Counted from the stretch's first letter, positions 22,733 through 34,683 are shown. The stretch: DNA of 64,000 nt from Cervus elaphus (GCF_910594005.1 NC_057847.1:20248001-20312000), one strand, 5' to 3'. Translations and numbers: made by a program. The notes: generated by a model from the letters alone, not told the origin.

Positions 22733-22911
22733 AGCTAAAGCATCAAATTAAGACTGTCAAGCAACTGAAGTATCAAAAAATGTAGTTAATGTATTCTATG
22801 TATTAAATACAAAATAATATCAATAACAACATTTGTTAATTATTACCATTTGTGAATATTCACTTTTTGCCAGTCCAAGTTGAGTGTTTTATTCATAATA
22901 CCTCATTGAAT

Positions 22912-23125
22912 GTGGCTTCCCTGGTAACTCAGCTGGTAAAGAATCTGCCTGCAATGCCAGAGACCTGGGTTCAATCCCTGGGTTGGGAAGATCCCCTGGA
23001 GAAGGGAACAGCTACCCACTCCAGTATTCTGGCCTGGAGAATTCCATGGACTATCCATGGGACTGCAAAGAGTCAGACACAACTGAGTGAGTTTCACTTT
23101 CACTTTCACTTCACTTTTCACTTTC
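22912..23125 (+). mobile_element. Bov-tA SINE (plus) with 12-bp duplication
   Basis: Full copy from 'gtggcttccctggtaactc' to 'cacaactgagtgag', followed by a (tttcac)n tail at 23092-23125. Exact 12-mers acctcattgaat lie at 22900-22911 and 23126-23137, so the insertion is young and unrearranged. Confidence 0.95.
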
Positions 23126-23137
23126 ACCTCATTGAAT

Positions 23138-23324
23138 CCTCAAAATAGGTAGTAAGAATTCAATTCTTTAGATGAAAAAGCTGACTCAGAGAGGCTTTTA
23201 GGGAACCTAGAATTCACATTCTGAGTTGACTCTAAAGTCCAATCTTTTAAGTACAAAGCTATATCTACAGCTTTTATCAGCAAAGTGTAATACCTCAAAC
23301 CTGGAAACCACAATTTGGTTCTTG
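23138..23324. other. Unassigned DNA
   Basis: Nothing recognised. Confidence 0.4.
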
Positions 23325-23475
23325 AACCAGAAAACCTCGCATGACTAAGGTTCAGGCAATTCTAGATTTAAATGTCTGTGAGACCACTTTCCTCCAAATG
23401 ACTGTGAACAAATTATTTAGTTTCCATGGGGCTCAGTTTTTTTATCTGCAAGATGTGTTCAATTATCCTACCACA
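23325..23475 (+). mobile_element. MIR-like fragment
   Basis: 'aggcaattctagatttaaatg', 'gaccactttcctccaaatg', 'gaacaaattatttagtttcc' and 'ggctcagtttttttatctgc' follow the MIR order. Confidence 0.55.
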
Positions 23476-24589
23476 TGAACACTTTATTAGAACTAGAGGG
23501 AATATTCCCCCAAAGCTTTCCTAATGTATAATCAGTGCTTACTTTTGTGATTTTCTGACTCTAACACACAAAGCACAATGAATTAGATGAGTTTAAATTA
23601 TTATACTGTGAAACAAACATGTAGGAAAGTAATCTAAGTAATTTCAACACTAGAAACACTTGTCACACCTGTTTTGTTCCTTTTTTTGGGTGAAGATGGA
23701 AAACATATTTAACTTCCAGAATCCTAAGATGACCCCTCCATTTCACTTTGGCAATACAGAAAGCTATTTCTATTGAATCTTCAGGCCCACTGTCAGGGAA
23801 TACTAGCCACTGTTGATGACTAATCAAGGAAACACAAGAGGTTAGACTGACATTAAAATAAAATCATTCTTGCTTCATGTATTTATGGCTTTATTTTCAG
23901 AGCCCAAGGAGAACACAGAAAAGTAGAGAACATTGCCTATAATTACTTTTTACTAACTCCTAATTACTAGCTATTTTTGTTTATTAAACTTTGTGTTTCC
24001 TTCATAAGATCAGACAAGTATTGCTTAATATTTCAAAATTACAGGTAAGCACAAGGCATCCTCTGGGACCCATCCTCCCTGCTCTATTTTTACTGAAGGG
24101 TATTTTTAATTACTTAAGCCTTACATTTTTTTTCTGAGAATTATTACATGCCAGAGTAGATCTTAAAATGAATATAATATCTAAGCAAATGTTTGTCTGA
24201 GTTCCTCATTTCCTTGAGGGCTTTCACCTTGGGAGGGTAAACCATAATAAGAATATGTATTTTAAAAAAGGAAGATCAAAAGGAAGGGAAAATAAAATTA
24301 GCATTTATTTTGTAGATTTTAGGAATTATTAGCTTCTTACAGATATCTGATAGACAGTAGACAAAAAAAAAAAAGGAGTGAGGTCTTAATAGGATGGTTA
24401 AAAAATGAAGTACTAATGGGGGGAGGAGAAGGTATAAAGTGATAAGAACTGTCAGCTGACAATATATGTGTTTGGATATGAACCAAACTGGTGTAAAGCA
24501 GGAATTCAGTAAGACAAAGGAGGATGTTCTGGATTTAACTGAGAAAACAGTGTAGTTCTGAGAACAATTTCAGAGAAGTTAGACTAAAA
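23476..24589. other. Unassigned AT-rich DNA, no gene seen
   Basis: No exon or repeat recognised. An A12 run lies at 24363-24374. Confidence 0.4.
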
Positions 24590-24722
24590 CAGTGTTTCTC
24601 AGCTGAGGCTGCCTCTCCAGTCATGGAAATCAGAATCTATGAGAGTGGGCTCTGGGCATCCATATTGTTTTAAGTTCTTGATGATTCCCACAACTAGCCA
24701 AATCTGAGAGCCCCTGGGCTAA
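24590..24722 (+). mobile_element. MER5-like hAT remnant
   Basis: 'cagtgtttctcagctgagg' at the left end and 'gatgattcccacaactagcc' near the right end match MER5-type ends. The centre is diverged and shortened. Confidence 0.5.
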
Positions 24723-26169
24723 GCAGGGAGATTGAGCATGTGATTCCTCCCATCACTTTGAATTACACAAAGCTTTTAGTAGGCAACGTCATTCTTTTTC
24801 AAAAAGAAGTAATAGACCCAGCACATTTTCCTGTATGAATTCACTGCCTGAGTTTCCTGACGGCTGGTGACAGTGCCATGTGTAATCAATGAACTGCAGC
24901 TCAAGTCTGAATGACAGACTTAGAAACAAGGGCCTGGTGCCTCTCTACACTCCCCTATAGCTAGTGAACATCTAGATCTCTGCAGCAGCTGTAGGTAGAG
25001 CCTGTCCTCTTTCCAGCCGCCCAAGGAAACACTTGCCACCCCAAGCAGCTGTCCCAAGACATGAATTAGTTAACCTCTGCCAAGATCATAACAGCTGCTG
25101 ATACCAGCTGCCACCAGAGTACAGTGAAGGGAGGAGTGGGGGAGTGCATTTATAGCAGGCCACTTGGGAGGCCCCAAGATCACTCCCAGTGTTAATACTG
25201 GTGGATGGAACACAAAAGGGTTCATGTTTGTGAAACTACTGCAAATATGTATCTGCACATGAAGTCACTAATTAAGGAGGATACACTTTGACAAGAAGCT
25301 ATTCAGAATGTTCCATTTACTTGGAAACAAATATCCAGCTTTTTTTTAAAAAATTGTATTGAAATACTATATTTTAGATCCACAGGCCTAGCTGATTGTT
25401 TTCTCAACCACTGTTCCTTCTTAAAAAATACAATGTAGGCATTAACGAATTTTCTTCTCCGGACTTGTCAGGTTTTATAAACACCTAAGGGCTTTTTTTA
25501 ATCTACTTTACATGAATGAATTTTTCCTTCATTTCAAACAGTAGCAGTTTACATAGTTTTAAAATGCTTTTTTAGTGAATTGAAGTACATTTAAAGGTGT
25601 TAACAAATTCTGGGGTTTCAGACACATATTGCAATTTCTCTGGCACCTGGAGGAGAATGTTGCTAAGCTGTGGGAGGGAGTAAGCTTCACAATCCAGAAG
25701 GCACCATGTCCTATGCTTATTTTAGCACTAAATTTTTATCTGTTGCCCTCATGATCACATCCTTACTTTTTTACTCTTAGGTTTTTATATTTTTAATGTC
25801 TTATCACCTGAGTTTATCACATTTTTACCTTAATATCTTTTTTGTTCAAGGCATGGTAGGTTAACCAAAGACCTGTAGTAAAAAGCATAAACAAAGGATA
25901 GTTTCGAAGTAATCCCACAATAATTTCATGTACTTTATGGTTCAAGGTCTATAGATTTAAAATGACACTAATTGAATCTTTTCTATCCTAAAGCCTTATT
26001 TGCAAATATAGTATTTTAACTTTACCAACAAAGCCTTTTTGAGATCATTTTCCCCCCCTCAGGGTAAAACAATTTTGATGCACTTTTTATGAGATTTTCC
26101 AGGAGAGAATATTTACATACAACATACAAATATACCTTTGGAGAAGAGAAAGATTTAGAAGGAAACTAC
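24723..26169. other. Unassigned DNA with an E-box-rich section, no gene seen
   Basis: No recognised repeat covers this 1.4-kb stretch. 24830-25220 is less AT-rich than its surroundings and contains four CAGCTG hexamers. No exon could be supported. Confidence 0.4.
24986..25110. promoter_or_regulatory. Candidate E-box cluster (four CAGCTG)
   Basis: CAGCTG occurs at 24986-24991, 25046-25051, 25092-25097 and 25105-25110, with a fifth upstream at 24453-24458. CAGCTG is the E-box form favoured by several basic helix-loop-helix factors. Function is inference only. Confidence 0.25.
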
Positions 26170-26547
26170 AGAACTGATGCTTTTGAACTGTGTGTTGGAG
26201 AAGACTCTTGAGAGTCCCTTGGACTGCAAGGAGATCCAACCAGTCCATCCTAAAGGAAATCAGTCCTGGGTGTTCACTGGAAGAACCGATGTTGAAGCTG
26301 AAACTCCAATATTTTGGCCACCTCATGCGAAGAGCTAACTCATTTGAAAAGACCCTGATGTTGGGAAAGACTGAGGGCAGGAGGAGAAGCAGACGACAGA
26401 GGATGAGATGGTTGGATGGCATCATCAACTCAATGGACATGAGTTTGGGTGGACTCCAGGAGTTGGTGATGGACAGGGAAGCCTGGCATGCTGCGGTTCA
26501 TGGGGTCGCAAGGAGTCAGACACAACTGAGCAACTGAACTGAACTGA
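26170..26547 (+). mobile_element. BovB LINE 3' end (plus), 5'-truncated
   Basis: Starts at 'gaactgatgcttttgaactg' and ends 'ctgaactgaactgag'. The 115-residue frame 26190-26537 is open through the C-terminal end of the BovB protein (CWRRLLRVPWTARRSNQ, then ELVMDREAWHAAVHGVAR). About 378 bp. Confidence 0.94.
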
Positions 26548-27866
26548 GAGAATTAGAGAAAGTTCAAAGAAACATTATGTAGGTAGACAAAAGGTAGAAA
26601 TTGGAACTCACACGGAACAAGGGAGGAATAAGGAATATATAAGTCAGAACAATGTCAGAACAAATTGCAGAACTCAACTCAAAATGGTATAAGCAAAATA
26701 AATATTAATACTTGTAAGTAGCCACTTTTAATTGAATCCATGTTTTTGAAAAATGTCATTAGGAATCTGTCTCTCTTTCTTTTTCATCTCCATTTTCCTT
26801 TGTAGACCTTCATTCTTGGTCAAGACTGCTTAAGTGTTGATAGAGCACAAGAAGATCCATGCTTACAGAGTACCAGCTTAGCAATCACAGAAGAAAGAGA
26901 GCACCTCTTTCAAATGTATCCAGTGTAGAAGCTGTATTTCACTAAATCAAATAAGTTCATATGCTCTCCTCTGAGCTGAAACATGGCCAGGGAATATACC
27001 AATACACCCAGGTAATTGATGACTACTGGATCTGAGAAGAGTAAACTTGTTCCCATCTGAATCCAAAGGACTGAAAGTAGAAAGTCTGAAAGAAAGAAGT
27101 CTTTCTACTGAAATTAGAAAGTAGAAAGTCTCAGACACACATACATGAAAATATGCTCACTAGTGTGCATACAGGAACACACATACGTATTCCTATATCA
27201 TTCAGAAACTCAGATGGTATATTCAAAATAACTCAAGGAAGGTTTGACAAAGAATATTAACTAAATAAAGATATGGGCGTGGTATAGAAAAAGAAAAAAC
27301 CACAGGAAGTAGGAACACGGGAAGACAACAGTAACAGGATCTGGGAGACGAGAAGCTTTCAGAAGAGACTTCTTTGAGAGAAGCAGTGGCCTTTGGTCAA
27401 GAACAGAGCCAGCAGAAGACAGTTTGTCCGGGAAGAAGTCAGGGGAACATGTACCCCAGCTCTTGTCTCCTCTCTCTCTCTGATCTCTGCCAGAGATCCC
27501 TACTGGCCAAACTGAATAGGAAGCCAGATGGTGCCCAAGGAGCTCCTAGGGCATGGTAAAAGATACTGTCCTGGAAGATCAAGAAGATATCCAGCATATA
27601 CAACTCCTACAGAAAGGTAGATCATATTAGTTTTCAGTTGTAAATATGACAGAATAAATCCTATTACAGTAAATGGCATGGAAATAAAGGTATCTGTATA
27701 ACTTAAAGAAAATCTCCTCAAATCCATATTACCTCTAGTCCCAACATTTATCTCTACTTTTCTTCTAGCTAAGTGTCTTGAAGGAATAGTTAACATAACC
27801 TGCTACTCCCTCATAATCCATTCACCACACAATTGCAATTTGGCTTTCATCCCCAACACTCTGCAA
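26548..27866. other. Unassigned DNA, no gene seen
   Basis: No exon supported. 27430-27640 resembles an old LTR or LINE fragment (tctctgccagagatccctac) but could not be classified. Confidence 0.4.
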
Positions 27867-28056
27867 CAGTGATTTTCCAGAGATGGTCCCTAGACCAGCA
27901 GCATCAGTAACAGCTGGGAACTGGTTGGAGATGCAGATTCAACTGGCCATATCCAAGACCTGCTGAATCAAAAACTAAGAAATTCGGGCTTAGCAATCTG
28001 TGTTTTAGCAAGTCTTCTAGGTGATTCTGAACCATAGTAGAGTTTGAGAATCATTG
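27867..28056 (-). mobile_element. MER5A hAT DNA transposon (non-autonomous), near complete
   Basis: 190 bp, the expected MER5A length. Terminal inverted repeats are cagtgattttccag at the left and gtttgagaatcattg at the right. Internal blocks 'gaccagcagcatcag' and 'caatctgtgttttagcaag' are in antisense order. Flanking 8-mers ctctgcaa and cactacag agree at five of eight positions, as for a decayed hAT duplication. It encodes no transposase. Confidence 0.8.
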
Positions 28057-29519
28057 CACTACAGAAATAGAAACATCTAAGGTTACCCATGAAACTCACC
28101 ATTCTAGATTCTGTGAACACTCTTCTGTCCTCATCTTTCTTGACCTTAACATTTTTGTATTCCATTCGACATTTGTGATATTTTCTGCAAAGGGAGTCAG
28201 TCTCTATGTCCTCCCATACTCCTGTCTCACGTCATAAAGCAAGAATAATCAATCCTCTTGAAAATATTAGGAAGGAAACTGTAGCCTGTGTCTCTACTCA
28301 CCATATCCCAAACCTCCCCAATACTGGTGGGCACCTGACTGATAACAAGCAAAATTAGTGAAGTAAAAAAACCTGTTCTTGTGTCCTATCCTTTATTTGT
28401 TTCCAAGTTGGCTGCTTGTAAGTTTTATTGCATGTCCCTCCTTTTTCCTGCTTCTTCTATGCACAAAACTGAGTAGGGCAGTGTGGGGAGGTGAAAACCT
28501 GCAGTCTTCTAGCTATTTTGCTGCTCCTGGGAAGAATAGACTCATTCAAGTAGGAAATAAGAAGTGGCCCATCTTGGCTTCAAATCTAAGCCAAATTTCC
28601 TAAGCTAGTTTCATCAACAAATAATGCAGATATCTTTATCTGGCTCTTACATATATTTTTCAATTCAGAATCCATGAAACCAGGTGCGAAGTGTGGCTAA
28701 TTATCATCCTAAATCCCTAACACCAGATGTATTGGGTGAAAAACTGAGAATTGATATAGAACCAACAATTTTGGATCAAAATATGACATGGACAGATTGA
28801 ACACTTTAATGTGGCCAAAATGAACACCTTTAATACATGGTGGCTTCTCAGTTCTTTGAAGTCAGCAGAAGCCTATGTGGCTGGAGTCTACCTGAGTGTA
28901 GCTAGTGCTAACAGGCTTCGGCTATGTGGCTGGACTTCAGTATAAGTGAGCAAGCAACCAATTTGAGGTTCAAACAACAGTTTAACTGGTGGGCTTGAGC
29001 TGAGAACCACACTTAGGCTTAAGCAGAAAAGAGATTCATCTTAGCAGTCATGATGTGTATTTCAGAGACTTCACACAGAACAAGCAGAATTCTGGTTATG
29101 AGGGCAAATACAGTGTTCTTTCCTGAGATCAGGAGATACTCTTTGGAATTTAAACTGGAGATGCACCGTTGCTTCTCCTGGGACTGGGTCTCATACAGAG
29201 TGAGTAAGAACCAGGATAACCTCTTCTGAAATGGGCAGACTTTCATGCACGTCCTCAGCCTTGAACATGAAGTACAGGGCTGGAGGAAATTTCTCAGTCT
29301 GTAGGAGCTGAGATTTTGAGAGTCTCGAACATTGGTAGAAGAAACCTAAATCTGTTTGCTCCCACCTCTATCCTGCTTCTTACCTCTGCTAAATGAACCA
29401 TAATGGGGGAAAAAACTCTAGTCCTGATAAAGATGAACTTAAGTGGTGGAGATGGGGCCACTGGAATTGTAAACATTGTTTCCAAACAAGGGAATTAAAA
29501 CTGAACAACAAAAAAGTTT
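28057..29519. other. Unassigned DNA, no gene seen
   Basis: No exon or repeat family recognised. Short frames are unsupported. Confidence 0.4.
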
Positions 29520-29521
29520 TT

Positions 29522-29732
29522 TGGGCTTCCCAGGTGGTGCTAGTGGTAAAGAAAGCACCTCCCAATGAGAGGTAGGTTCAATCCCTGGGCCGGGAAGATA
29601 CCCTGAAGGAGGAAACAGCAGCCCACACTGTATCTTTGCCTGGAAAATCCCATGGATAGAGGAGCTTGGCAGGCTATACCCCATGCGGTCGCAAAGAGTC
29701 AGACACAACTGAAGTGACTTAGCACCAGCAAT
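29522..29732 (+). mobile_element. Bov-tA SINE (plus)
   Basis: Runs from 'gggcttcccaggtggtgc' to 'gacacaactgaagtgactta' and 'gcaccagca'. Imperfect flanks around 'aaaagttt' on both sides look like a target-site duplication. Confidence 0.9.
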
Positions 29733-30215
29733 AGAAAAGTTTATTTTGAAGAAGCATGTAGCACCTGTTATAGGTTTTCACTGGACTTTTTTCTTAAAGC
29801 TGTGAAAGCTTTGGACTTGCAGAAGTAGAAACTATTGACAACCAACTGACTGACCATGGAAAAGTTAAACCAAAAACATTTATACCGTTTCTACCACTTT
29901 TTCCTTCCTCTCCAGATACCACTAAGTGTATGATTCTTGGCTGACATCTGCAGTGAGAGTCTGGATGGTATTTTATTCTAAACTCTGGTTATATTATTTT
30001 GCTAGGATTACTGCCATGGGCCTACAGATTTATTCTTTCTCAATCATATGAGTAAGGAAGTGGTATTACAATGACCCAGTGTGTCCAATTGGTTCTCAGG
30101 TTGCTTTAAAGGAAGCAGTGAAAACCACCACAGGTTACAGCTGAAGGACTCCTCACTGACTTAAAACCCCAACTCAGACGAAAAAAATCAGCAAGATAAA
30201 ACATAAGAAGTATAG
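29733..30215. other. Unassigned DNA, no gene seen
   Basis: Nothing recognised. Confidence 0.4.
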
Positions 30216-30837
30216 TGAAAGTGAAAGCCACTCAGTCATGTCCAACTCTTTGCAACACCATGGACTACACAGTCCACGGAATTCTCCAGGCCAGAATACT
30301 GGAGTGGAGTTCCCTTCTCCAGGGGATCGTCCCATCCCAGGGATCAAACTCAGGTCTCCCGCACTGCAGGCAGATTCTTTTTTGTTTTTTTAACATTTTA
30401 TTTTATTTATTTATTTATTTATTTTATTAGTTGGAGGTTAATTACTTCACAACATTTCAGTGGGTTTTGTCATACATTGACATGAATCAGCCATAGAGTT
30501 ACACGTATTCCCCATCCCGATGCCCCCTCCCACCTCCCTCTCCACCCGATTCCTCTGGGTCTTCCCAGTGCACCAGGCCCGAGCACTTGTCTCATGCATC
30601 CCACCTGGGCTGGTGATCTGTTTCACTATAGATAATATACATGCTGTTCTTTCGCAACATCCCACCCTCGCCTTCTCCCACAGAGTTCAAAAGTCTGTTC
30701 TGTACTTCTGTGTCTCTTTTTCTGTTTTGCATATAAGGTTATCGTTACCATCTTTCTAAATTCCATATATATGTGTTAGTATGCTGTAATGTTCTTTATC
30801 TTTCTGGCTTACTTCACTCTTCTTTACCAGCTAAGCC
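30216..30837 (-). mobile_element. Bov-tA SINE (minus) split by an L1 3' end
   Basis: The SINE runs from 'gtgaaagtgaaagccactc' to 'gcactgcaggcagattcttt' (30380), is interrupted, and finishes with 'tctttaccagctaagcca' (30820-30837). Removing the middle rebuilds a continuous SINE apart from a 6-nt ttcttt repeated at both junctions. Confidence 0.92.
30381..30819 (-). mobile_element. L1 3' end (minus), 5'-truncated, inside SINE
   Basis: The poly(T) and (ttta)n tract at the left is the antisense tail. The body is the ruminant L1 3' untranslated region ('cattgacatgaatcagcc', 'gcaccaggcccgagcac', 'ccatatatatgtgttagtatg') and stops at 'cttacttcactct'. About 430 bp. The target was the sequence ttcttt within the SINE. 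Confidence 0.92.
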
Positions 30838-31639
30838 AAATAAAACATAATGGAGAGTTAAATTTTTGATTTTAATTCTTTGGGAATTTAATTTAGAAGC
30901 AAATTTATTCTGGGCTTTAATTTTTCCTCAGCACTTTAATAATTAGAGGGTGTTCTGAGTGTGTAAATTTGGGCCATATTTCTACTGCTAGCATTATGTT
31001 ATCTGGAACATTTTTATATTGTAATATGACTGAATATGTAACTCCTGGTGAATTATATAAATGAATACAATTTGAGATGGAAAAGAGAATAAGGAATATA
31101 CTTGTAATTCAGCACAGTAGATAGATTATTGAATGTAATCTTTACCCATTTCAGATGATCCTGGGGAAAAATCTGAATTGCCTACGATGGTTCAAAGAGG
31201 ACAGCAAGGAGTGGTGAATGGTGACAGGAGCAACTTCACAAAGGTGGGAGCAAGACTGACCTTAAACACTGCTGTTCTCTCCTGTATCCTACATTTCTTA
31301 AAGGTTTGATTGTCAAGCCAAAGTGTCAAGAGATGGAAAGCTGTGGAATCTAAGAAAATCATTCTCTGATACTGATTATATTCCAGTTTTAACCCCTAAC
31401 ATGGGAACTCCCACACTCTCCAATCTCTTCATTCACTGTTCCCAACTAACAGAGTGACAAATATGGGTGAGAGTCTACCTTCTGTTGGGGAGAGTTAACA
31501 TAAAAGTCTTTTTGTAAATTCCCTTTTTTCTAAAATACCATCTTCCCTTAGCTATTGTGATGCCATTCTCTTCAAACACTTCTCCCATCTCTCTGTCCAC
31601 TCCTTCTTATTGTCTTTCACCAGCTCCCTCCTTCCACAC
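30838..31639. other. Unassigned DNA, no gene seen
   Basis: AT-rich first half. No exon or repeat recognised. Confidence 0.4.
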
Positions 31640-31812
31640 ATCCCTTCAGTGTGTGTGCACCATCTTTGGTGCTTTCAGAGTGATCTTTCTAAAATGCAAG
31701 TACAGACATGTCACTCCAGCACTTAAAATTTTTTCAATGTATTCCTTTAACTTTCAGAGTTAAAAAAAACTACTTAGTTTGGTCTGTGAAACTCTTCATA
31801 ATCTAGTTCCTA
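31640..31812 (+). mobile_element. L2-like fragment (plus)
   Basis: 'gtgatctttctaaaatgcaag', 'gacatgtcactccagcac', 'ttaaaattttttcaatgtatt' and 'gtctgtgaaactcttcataatc' follow the L2 3' region in sense. A BovB tail lies at its right edge. Confidence 0.55.
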
Positions 31813-31814
31813 GT

Positions 31815-31900
31815 CAGCTCAGTTCAGTCACTCAGTCATGTCCAACTCTTCTGCACTCCAGTCTGCAGCCCACCAGGCTTTCTTGTCCATCACCAACTCC
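31815..31900 (-). mobile_element. Very short BovB 3' end (minus)
   Basis: The 86-nt piece 'cagctcagttcagtcactcag' through 'ccatcaccaactcc' is the extreme BovB 3' end, i.e. strong 5' truncation. Confidence 0.85.
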
Positions 31901-32319
31901 ATAAATAAATGAACGGAGACATGATCAAATTTACAGATTTGAAATAACACTTTGATAACAATGTAGATGAATATAATGGGCACCCAGTAAATATTGGTGA
32001 ATGAAAGAGTATAGGTGTGAGAATATGAGCCCTGACTGAAGGATGTGTTAAGGAAAGTGAAGAAGGAAGACAGATTCAGAGATAATAAGTTGGTCAATCA
32101 ACAGGAAGGGTGAGTAATTAAATTGAGGTAGGAGAATGGTGGGGAGATGATAGCCAGATTTTTTTCTTTAGTTGGTAGTATTATTTTTCAAGAGAATCAC
32201 AAACAGGAACAATGTTAAGAGTTCACACTTCAATTTTAGAAATACTGGTTTCACATTTCCAACCACAGCCCAATATGAATTCTTTGCTCAATCCTTTTGA
32301 AATAGCTTACTTGAATATA
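31901..32319. other. Unassigned DNA, no gene seen
   Basis: Nothing recognised. Confidence 0.4.
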
Positions 32320-32797
32320 TGGGGACACTAGTGGTAAAGAACCCACCTGTCAATGCAAGAGAATAAGAGAGAGGGGTTGGATTCCTGGGTCAGGAAGATG
32401 CCCTGACATGACGTGAAGAGGGCATGACAACCCACTCTAGTATTCTTTTTTTTTTTCATTTATTTTTATTAGTTGGAGGCTAATTACTTCACAACATTGC
32501 AGTGGGTTTTGTCATACATTGACATGAATCAGCCATGGAGTTACATGCATTCCCAATCCCGATCCCCCCTCCCACCTCCCTCTCCACCCGATTCCTCTGG
32601 GTCTTCCCAGTGCACCAGGCCCGAGCACTTGTCTCATGCATCCCACCTGGGCTGGTGATCTGTTTCACTATAGATAATATACATGCTGTTCTCTCGAAAC
32701 ATCCCACCCTCGCCTTCTCCCACAGAGTCCAAAAGTCTGTTCTGTACATCTGTGTCTCTTTTTCTGTTTTGCATATAGGGTTATCATTACCATCTTT

Positions 32798-33361
32798 CTA
32801 AATTCCATATATATGTGTTAGTATGCTGTAATGTTCTTTATCTTTCTGGCTTACTTCACTCTGTATAATGGGCTCCAGTTTCATCCATCTCATTAGAACT
32901 GGTTCAAATGAATTCTTTTTAACGGCTGAGTAATATTCCATGGTGTATATGGACCACAGCTTCCTTATCCATTTGTCTGCTGATGGGCATCTAGGTTGCT
33001 TCCATGTCCTGGCTATTATAAACAGTTCTGCGATGAACATTGGGGTGCACGTGTCTCTTTCAGATCTGGTTTCCTCAGTGTGTATGCCCAGAAGTGGGAT
33101 TGCTGGGTCATATGGCAGTTCTATTTCCAGTTTTTTAAGAAATCTCCACACTGTTTTCCATAGCGGCTGTACTAGTTTGCATTCCCACCAACAGTGTAAG
33201 AGGGTTCCCTTTTCTCCACGCCCTTTCCAGCATTTATTGCTTGTAGACTTTTGGATAGCAGCCATCCTGACTGGCATGTAATGGGACCTCATTGTGGTTT
33301 TGATTTGCATTTCTCTGATAATGAGTGATGTTGAGCATCTTTTCATGTGTTTGTTAGCCAT
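32798..33361 (-). pseudogene. L1 ORF2 C-terminal fragment
   Basis: 187 residues are open on the minus strand. KRCSTSLIIREMQIKTTMR near the start leads to the cysteine/histidine-poor segment LLHCWWECKLVQPLWKTV, then ELPYDPAIPLLGIH, then TMEYYSAVKKNSFE, and ends at the usual terminus of ruminant L1 ORF2 (SILTHIYGI). This is the C-terminal domain of the L1 endonuclease-reverse transcriptase. It is part of a truncated element, so it is a relic despite the open frame. Its start is a chance methionine. Confidence 0.88.
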
Positions 33362-33471
33362 CTGTATGTCTTCTTTGGAGAAATGTCTGTTTAGTTCTTT
33401 GGCCCATTTTTTGATTGGGTCATTTATTTTCCTGGAATTGAGCTGCAGGAGTTGCTTGTATATTTTTGAGA

Positions 33472-34251
33472 TTAATCCTTTGTTGCTTCATTTGCTATTA
33501 TTTTCTCCCATTCTGTAGGCTGTCTTTTCACCTTGCTTATAGTTTCCTTTGTTGTGCAAAAGCTTTTAAGTTTAATGAGGTCCCATTTGTTTATTTTTGC
33601 TTTTATTTCCAATATTCTGGGAGGTGGGTCATAGAGGATCCTGCTGTGATTCATGTCGGAGAGTGTTTTGCCTATGTTCTCCTCTAGGAGTTTTATAGTT
33701 TCTGGTCTTACATTTAGATCTTTAATCCATTTTGAGTTTATTTTTGTGTATGGTGTTAGAAAGTGTTCTAGTTTCATTCTTTTACAGGTGGTTGACCAGT
33801 TTTCCCAGCACCACTTGTTGAAGAGGTTGTCGTTTTTCCATTGTATATCCTTGCCTCCTTTGTCAAAGATAAGGTGTCCATAGGTTCATGGATTTATCTC
33901 TGGGCTTTCTATTCTGTTCCATTGGTCTATATTTCTGTCTTTGTGCCAGTACGATACTGTCTTGATGACTGTGGCTTTGTAGTAGAGTCTGAAGTCAGGC
34001 AGGTTGATTCCTCCAGTTCCATTCTTCTTTCTCAAGATTACTTTGGTTATTCGAGGTTTTTTGTATTTCCATACAAATTGTGAAATTCTTTGGTCTAGTT
34101 CTGTGAAAAATACCGTTGGTAGCTTGATAGGGATTGCATTGAATCTATAGATTGCTTTGGGTAGTATAGCCATTTTGACAACATTGATTCTTCCAATCCA
34201 TGAACACGGTATGTTTCTCCATCTGTTTGTGTCCTCTTTGATTTCTTTCAT
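33472..34251 (-). pseudogene. L1 ORF2 middle region, broken
   Basis: Two partial open frames (33472-33777 and 33886-34251) belong to ORF2 between the reverse transcriptase and the C-terminal domain. Motifs include WRNIPCSWIGRINVVKMAIL, YRFNAIPIKLPTVFFTEL and INLPDFRLYYKATVIKT upstream, and EENIGKTLSDMNHSRILYD downstream. Stops and frame changes between them show the reading frame is lost. Confidence 0.85.
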
Positions 34252-34316
34252 CAGTGTTTTATAGTTTTCTATGTATAGGTCTTTTGTTTCTTTAGGTAGA
34301 TATACTCCTAAGTATT

Positions 34317-34683
34317 TTATTCTTTTTGTTGCAATGGTGAATGGTATTGTTTCCTTAATTTATCTGTTTTCTCATTGTTAGTGTATAGGAATGCAAGGGA
34401 TTTCTGTGTGTTAATTTTATATCCTGCAACTTTACTATAGTCGTTGATTAGCTCTAGTAATTTTCTGGTAGAGTCTTTAGGGTTTTCTATGTAGAGGATC
34501 ATGTCATCTGCAAACAGCGAGAGTTTCACTTCTTCTTTTCCTATCTGGATTCCTTTTACTTCTTTCTTTGCTCTGATTGCTGTGGCCAAAACTTCCAACA
34601 CTATGTTGAATAGTAGTGGTGAGAGTGGGCATCCTTGTCTTGTTCCTGATTTCAGGGGAAATGCTTTCAATTTTTCACCATTG
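34317..34683 (-). pseudogene. L1 reverse-transcriptase palm with FADD
   Basis: The frame 34317-34805 is L1-derived up to about 34683. The remainder is translated SINE. It contains SGTRQGCPLSPLLFNIVLE (motif B region) and SLFADDMILYIENPKDS (motif C, FADD encoded at 34503-34514), then SKVAGYKINTQKSLAFLYT. The catalytic aspartates are kept, but the fingers, motif A and endonuclease are lost by truncation. Confidence 0.88.

Larger units (their letters stand above)
32448..34683 (-). mobile_element. L1 LINE (minus), 5'-truncated, inside SINE
   Basis: The antisense poly(T) at 32446-32456 is followed by the L1 3' untranslated region, then ORF2 read backwards to a point just upstream of the catalytic motif, ending at 'caatttttcaccattg'. 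2.24 kb of the roughly 6-8 kb full element is present. The 16-bp duplication and continuous body show a single, unrearranged insertion. The 5' promoter, ORF1 and the ORF2 endonuclease are absent. Confidence 0.96.

Noticed and set aside
23092..23127. (tttcac)n tract as an independent microsatellite
   Set aside because: It is the tail of the adjacent SINE, lying inside its target-site duplications.
32535..33361. Plus-strand frames that resemble a conserved protein across several loci
   Set aside because: Similar frames recur at 30.5, 32.5, 35.9 and 59.3 kb only because the L1 3' end recurs. They are antisense to the L1 or lie in its untranslated region.
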